From Thermoplasmata archaeon (GTDB taxonomy: Archaea; Thermoplasmatota; Thermoplasmata; JAGHBH01): a DNA stretch of 8,880 nucleotides. Position numbers and translations under genes: made by a program. The stretch lies in assembly GCA_030673205.1 (NCBI GenBank), contig DAOVJP010000041.1, positions 1 through 8,880 of the forward strand, given 5' to 3'. Within the stretch, counting starts at the first letter, position 1. Each line of letters begins with the position of its first letter. Below are positions 7,936-8,880 of this stretch, in pieces. Under the pieces are notes generated by a model. That model saw nothing but the letters and a program-made list of their open reading frames with translations. It made no database searches and was not told the DNA's origin.

Positions 7936-8553
7936 CCAAGATGCACCACGTGACCAACCTCGCCCCCTCCGGTTTCACCGTGTCCTGGTCCTCCAACACC
8001 GAAAGGACAGGAGACAGCGGAGTGACATTGTGGACAGAGGGAGGAATGAACCTCGGATACTATCCTTCCGAGATCACTGGTTCCAACCGGGCCTTCTCGG
8101 CCTCTTTCGCCGGTCTCGCCCCATCCACAGTATACATGTTCAACATAACCATGGGAGACGACACCAGCTACGATAACGACGGCAGCCTGTTCAGCGCCAC
8201 CACGCTCCCCGTGGCCTCACTGGGCAGCTCGTATATAGTATGCAATGGGACCGCAACCCCAAATTCCATCGTCTACGCCTATGTGGAGGACGGGACTCAG
8301 ACCTCGCTCTTGCTCTCCACATACACGGCAGATGTCACTGGCGTCTTCTCCCTCAACCTGGGGAACGCCAAGACAGCCGACGGCGAGCCCATAACCAACG
8401 TGTGGGGCGGCCAACAGCTGTATTATAGGCTCGATGGAGGCAACACTCTGAGCCCAAGCCCAACCTATGCTGACTGGAAGGGACCAGTGGCTATACTGGG
8501 GGCCGGGAGCGATCCCCAGTTCATATCGCCCTCCGTGAAGGACGGCAGAACGC

Positions 8554-8620
8554 AGATCACCAAACAAGGGCTTTCGCTCACGACGCTGTCGGGGGAGATC
8601 ACCAAGCAAGGGCTTTCGCT
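8554..8620 (+). repeat. Direct 25-bp repeat encoding ITKQGLSL twice
   Basis: Bases 8554-8578 and 8596-8620 are identical except for one A/G difference at the third position of a Lys codon (AAA or AAG). They are offset by 42 bases, exactly 14 codons, so the frame is kept and ITKQGLSL is encoded twice. The repeat lies in a stretch between the regulatory-like and FnIII-like domains where I recognise no domain. Confidence 0.95.
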
Positions 8621-8880
8621 ATCGGCCTCTATCTCTACGATGGACCTGGGCCATTCCGACCTGCAGAAGTTCCGCTCCCCGCCCATACCTCTGTCCCCTC
8701 CGGGCAACGCACCCAGAAACGTGGAGATAACGAATGTGACTGATTACACGTTCGCCGTCTCATGGACCACGGGGGATGAGTGGAATGGATGGGCGGTCCG
8801 GTGGGGCAACACCACCGAGGGTCTCATACACCAGACCGCGGACGTGTTCGCCGCCGCCGGGGACACACACTACGTGGACA

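Larger units (their letters stand above)
5919..8880 (+). pseudogene. In-frame continuation of the giant surface protein after the TAA (3' end outside window)
   Basis: Starting directly after the TAA at 5916-5918, the same frame runs 987 codons to the window end without a stop. The composition and modules match the part upstream. Order: rest of the interrupted beta module (to 6122); DW half-module (6123-6356; IAVDGLFGDWES, GFYIDVEGG); four Ig/cadherin-like domains (about 6366-6641, 6651-6944, 6972-7265 and 7269-7563; e.g. YTISATDQAGNWG and TPPSVTITTTSP); the matching second half (7596-7935; VIYILIDSDMDGSTGY, YTIGADCVITIKG); an FnIII-like domain (7944-8211); a carboxypeptidase-regulatory-like domain (8217-8420); a linker with a duplicated ITKQGLSL; and an FnIII-like domain entering at 8706. 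The first in-frame ATG is at 6111, mid-domain, with no signal peptide or membrane anchor. Independent expression would therefore leave it in the cytoplasm. It may be a decayed 3' part, or fully coding if the TAA is a sequence error. 'Pseudogene' is used for the interruption only; the 3' part shows no other decay. Confidence 0.8.

Noticed and set aside
7535..8176. A + strand open frame of 213 codons, very Arg/His rich
   Set aside because: It overlaps the continuous surface-protein frame out of phase. Its Arg-rich composition is that expected when CCG/CGG/CGA-type triplets of the real frame are read shifted. No domain is seen.
6111..8880. The downstream part as an independent gene starting at ATG 6111
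   Set aside because: This ATG lies within the interrupted beta module, with no convincing binding site, signal peptide or membrane segment after it. The codons between 5919 and 6110 are also clearly coding.

Overview
The window reads as DNA from an archaeon, most likely an uncultured Thermoplasmatota (Euryarchaeota) lineage. This rests on gene style, not on a marker gene. The codon use is rich in ATA, AGG and AGA. A cytoplasmic zinc-ribbon head is joined through a GLTNG-type repeat and one membrane helix to a very long, cysteine-poor ectodomain rich in N-x-S/T sequons. The lineage call is inference. No rRNA, tRNA, CRISPR array, mobile element or metabolic gene was seen. All convincing coding sequence is on the + strand.

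Layout: (1) Positions 1-903 hold the 3' end of a gene for a large secreted or surface protein, cut off by the window edge. It ends in two copies of a WNL...WDG...YW module. (2) A 59-bp spacer (904-962) carries a GAGGAG ribosome-binding site. (3) Position 963 starts a giant type II membrane protein: three Cys4 zinc ribbons, acidic linkers, ten GLTNG repeats, one transmembrane helix, then a long chain of beta-sandwich modules. That frame is closed by TAA at 5916-5918. (4) From 5919 to the window end the same frame continues for 987 codons without another stop. It encodes the same kinds of modules in a similar order.

The main observation is that the TAA lies inside a module that has an intact paralogous copy earlier in the same protein. 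The gene is therefore best seen as one reading frame of at least 2,638 codons interrupted once. The cause could be a nonsense mutation, a base-call error or an unusual readthrough event. A second observation is that a repeated domain (DG-x(2-3)-DW half plus I-D-x-D...TGY half) is contiguous in its first copy. In two later copies it appears split, with two FnIII domains or four Ig-like domains lying between the halves.

Both genes look like cell-envelope components, perhaps adhesins, surface-coat proteins or glycan-binding proteins. They may be co-transcribed, since they share a strand and no terminator is evident between them. No enzyme active site was recognised.
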